In this document: positions 63,890 through 64,000 of the stretch, piece by piece
Position numbering within the stretch: the first letter of the stretch is position 1
Layout: each line of letters opens with the position of its first letter
Source of the DNA: Dethiothermospora halolimnae
Lineage (GTDB): Bacteria > Bacillota > Clostridia > Tissierellales > VENL01
Direction: 5' to 3'
Length of the DNA: 64,000 bases
Assembly (NCBI RefSeq): GCF_037577855.1
Contig: NZ_JBAKFX010000009.1
Span: 38,052 to 102,051 of the forward strand
The notes under the pieces: model-generated
Database searches by the model: none
What the model was told of the DNA's origin: nothing
What the model saw: only the letters and a program-made list of their open reading frames with translations
Made by a program: the position numbers and the translations under genes

Positions 63890-63989
63890 AAAATAATTAT
63901 TAAAATGAAATGGAAAAAATCTCAAAAAGGAATTTTAGATTTTATGTCGAATCTTTAAAATATACAAATAAAATACGAGGAGAGCAGAC

Positions 63990-64000
63990 ATGAAATTTGA
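63990..64000 (+). CDS. Start of a gene running off the window
   Basis: ATG at 63990 with ribosome site CGAGGAGAG seven to eight bases upstream; only Met-Lys-Phe and part of a fourth codon are visible. Product unknown. Confidence 0.5.

Noticed and set aside
1..64000. tRNA, rRNA, CRISPR arrays, insertion sequences, prophage, cobalamin riboswitch
   Set aside because: Looked for by eye; no supporting signatures, including no B12 riboswitch before the B12-dependent mutase genes.

Overview
The window is AT-rich DNA whose genes are nearly all on the + strand. It carries spoIIGA-sigE-sigG, a Spo0E-like gene, a YhcN/YlaJ lipoprotein gene and a YlmC/YmxH gene, together with a complete ornithine-fermentation operon. 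This points to an anaerobic, spore-forming, amino-acid-fermenting member of the Clostridia/Tissierellia (relatives of Acetoanaerobium sticklandii); the species cannot be named from the sequence alone. No rRNA, tRNA, CRISPR array, insertion sequence or prophage was seen.

Layout. 1-6352: a lysine/diaminopimelate operon (dapF 3' end, asd, dapA, dapB, dapH, an N-acetyl-DAP-type aminotransferase, dapL) using the acetylated branch. 6682-9855: a nucleoside deaminase, an unknown membrane-anchored protein, convergent ychF and an unknown small protein. 10196-14597: pstS-pstC-pstA-pstB-phoU behind three PhoP-box-like repeats; the matching phoP-phoR pair lies at 41538-44011. 14665-20192: a YhcN/YlaJ lipoprotein, a membrane-anchored chelatase-like protein, the M16 pair YmfF/YmfH and lgt. 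20362-36700: a spo0E-like gene, then the division/cell-wall cluster mraZ-rsmH-ftsL-PBP-murE-mraY-murD-ftsW-murG-murA-ftsQ-DUF881 x2-sbp-(ftsA remnant)-ftsZ. murF is missing from its usual place and only a frameshifted ftsA tail remains. 36910-39591: spoIIGA-sigE and sigG, with a sigma-F-type promoter for sigG and a roughly 73-base repeat on each side of sigG. 39822-44011: ylmC, nrdR, pgeF and phoPR. 44183-56173: a chemotaxis receptor, a sigma-54 activator, a near-perfect -24/-12 promoter, and the ornithine operon ord-ortA-ortB-oraS-oraE-mutL-like-orr. A 235-base self-complementary element sits just before orr.

56459-64000 is an accessory-looking tail. It holds a small membrane protein, a SpoU-type RNA methyltransferase fused to a MarR-like domain, a GrpB-family protein, an MFS transporter behind a possible leader peptide and an SD-sequestering hairpin, a HAD hydrolase, a DUF4332-like protein, an S66 (LdcA/MccF) peptidase, a radical SAM protein, a truncated RNase Z-like gene and the first codons of another gene. 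The most promising lead for something undescribed is 56.7-59.9 kb, which looks like an antibiotic-response module: an rRNA-methyltransferase/MarR fusion next to an efflux gene with features of ribosome-stalling attenuation.

The physiology is coherent. DAP made by the first operon feeds the DAP-type MurE in the division cluster. Ornithine is racemised, isomerised by the B12/PLP aminomutase, oxidised and thiolysed by the 48-56 kb operon under sigma-54 control. Phosphate uptake is governed by PhoPR.
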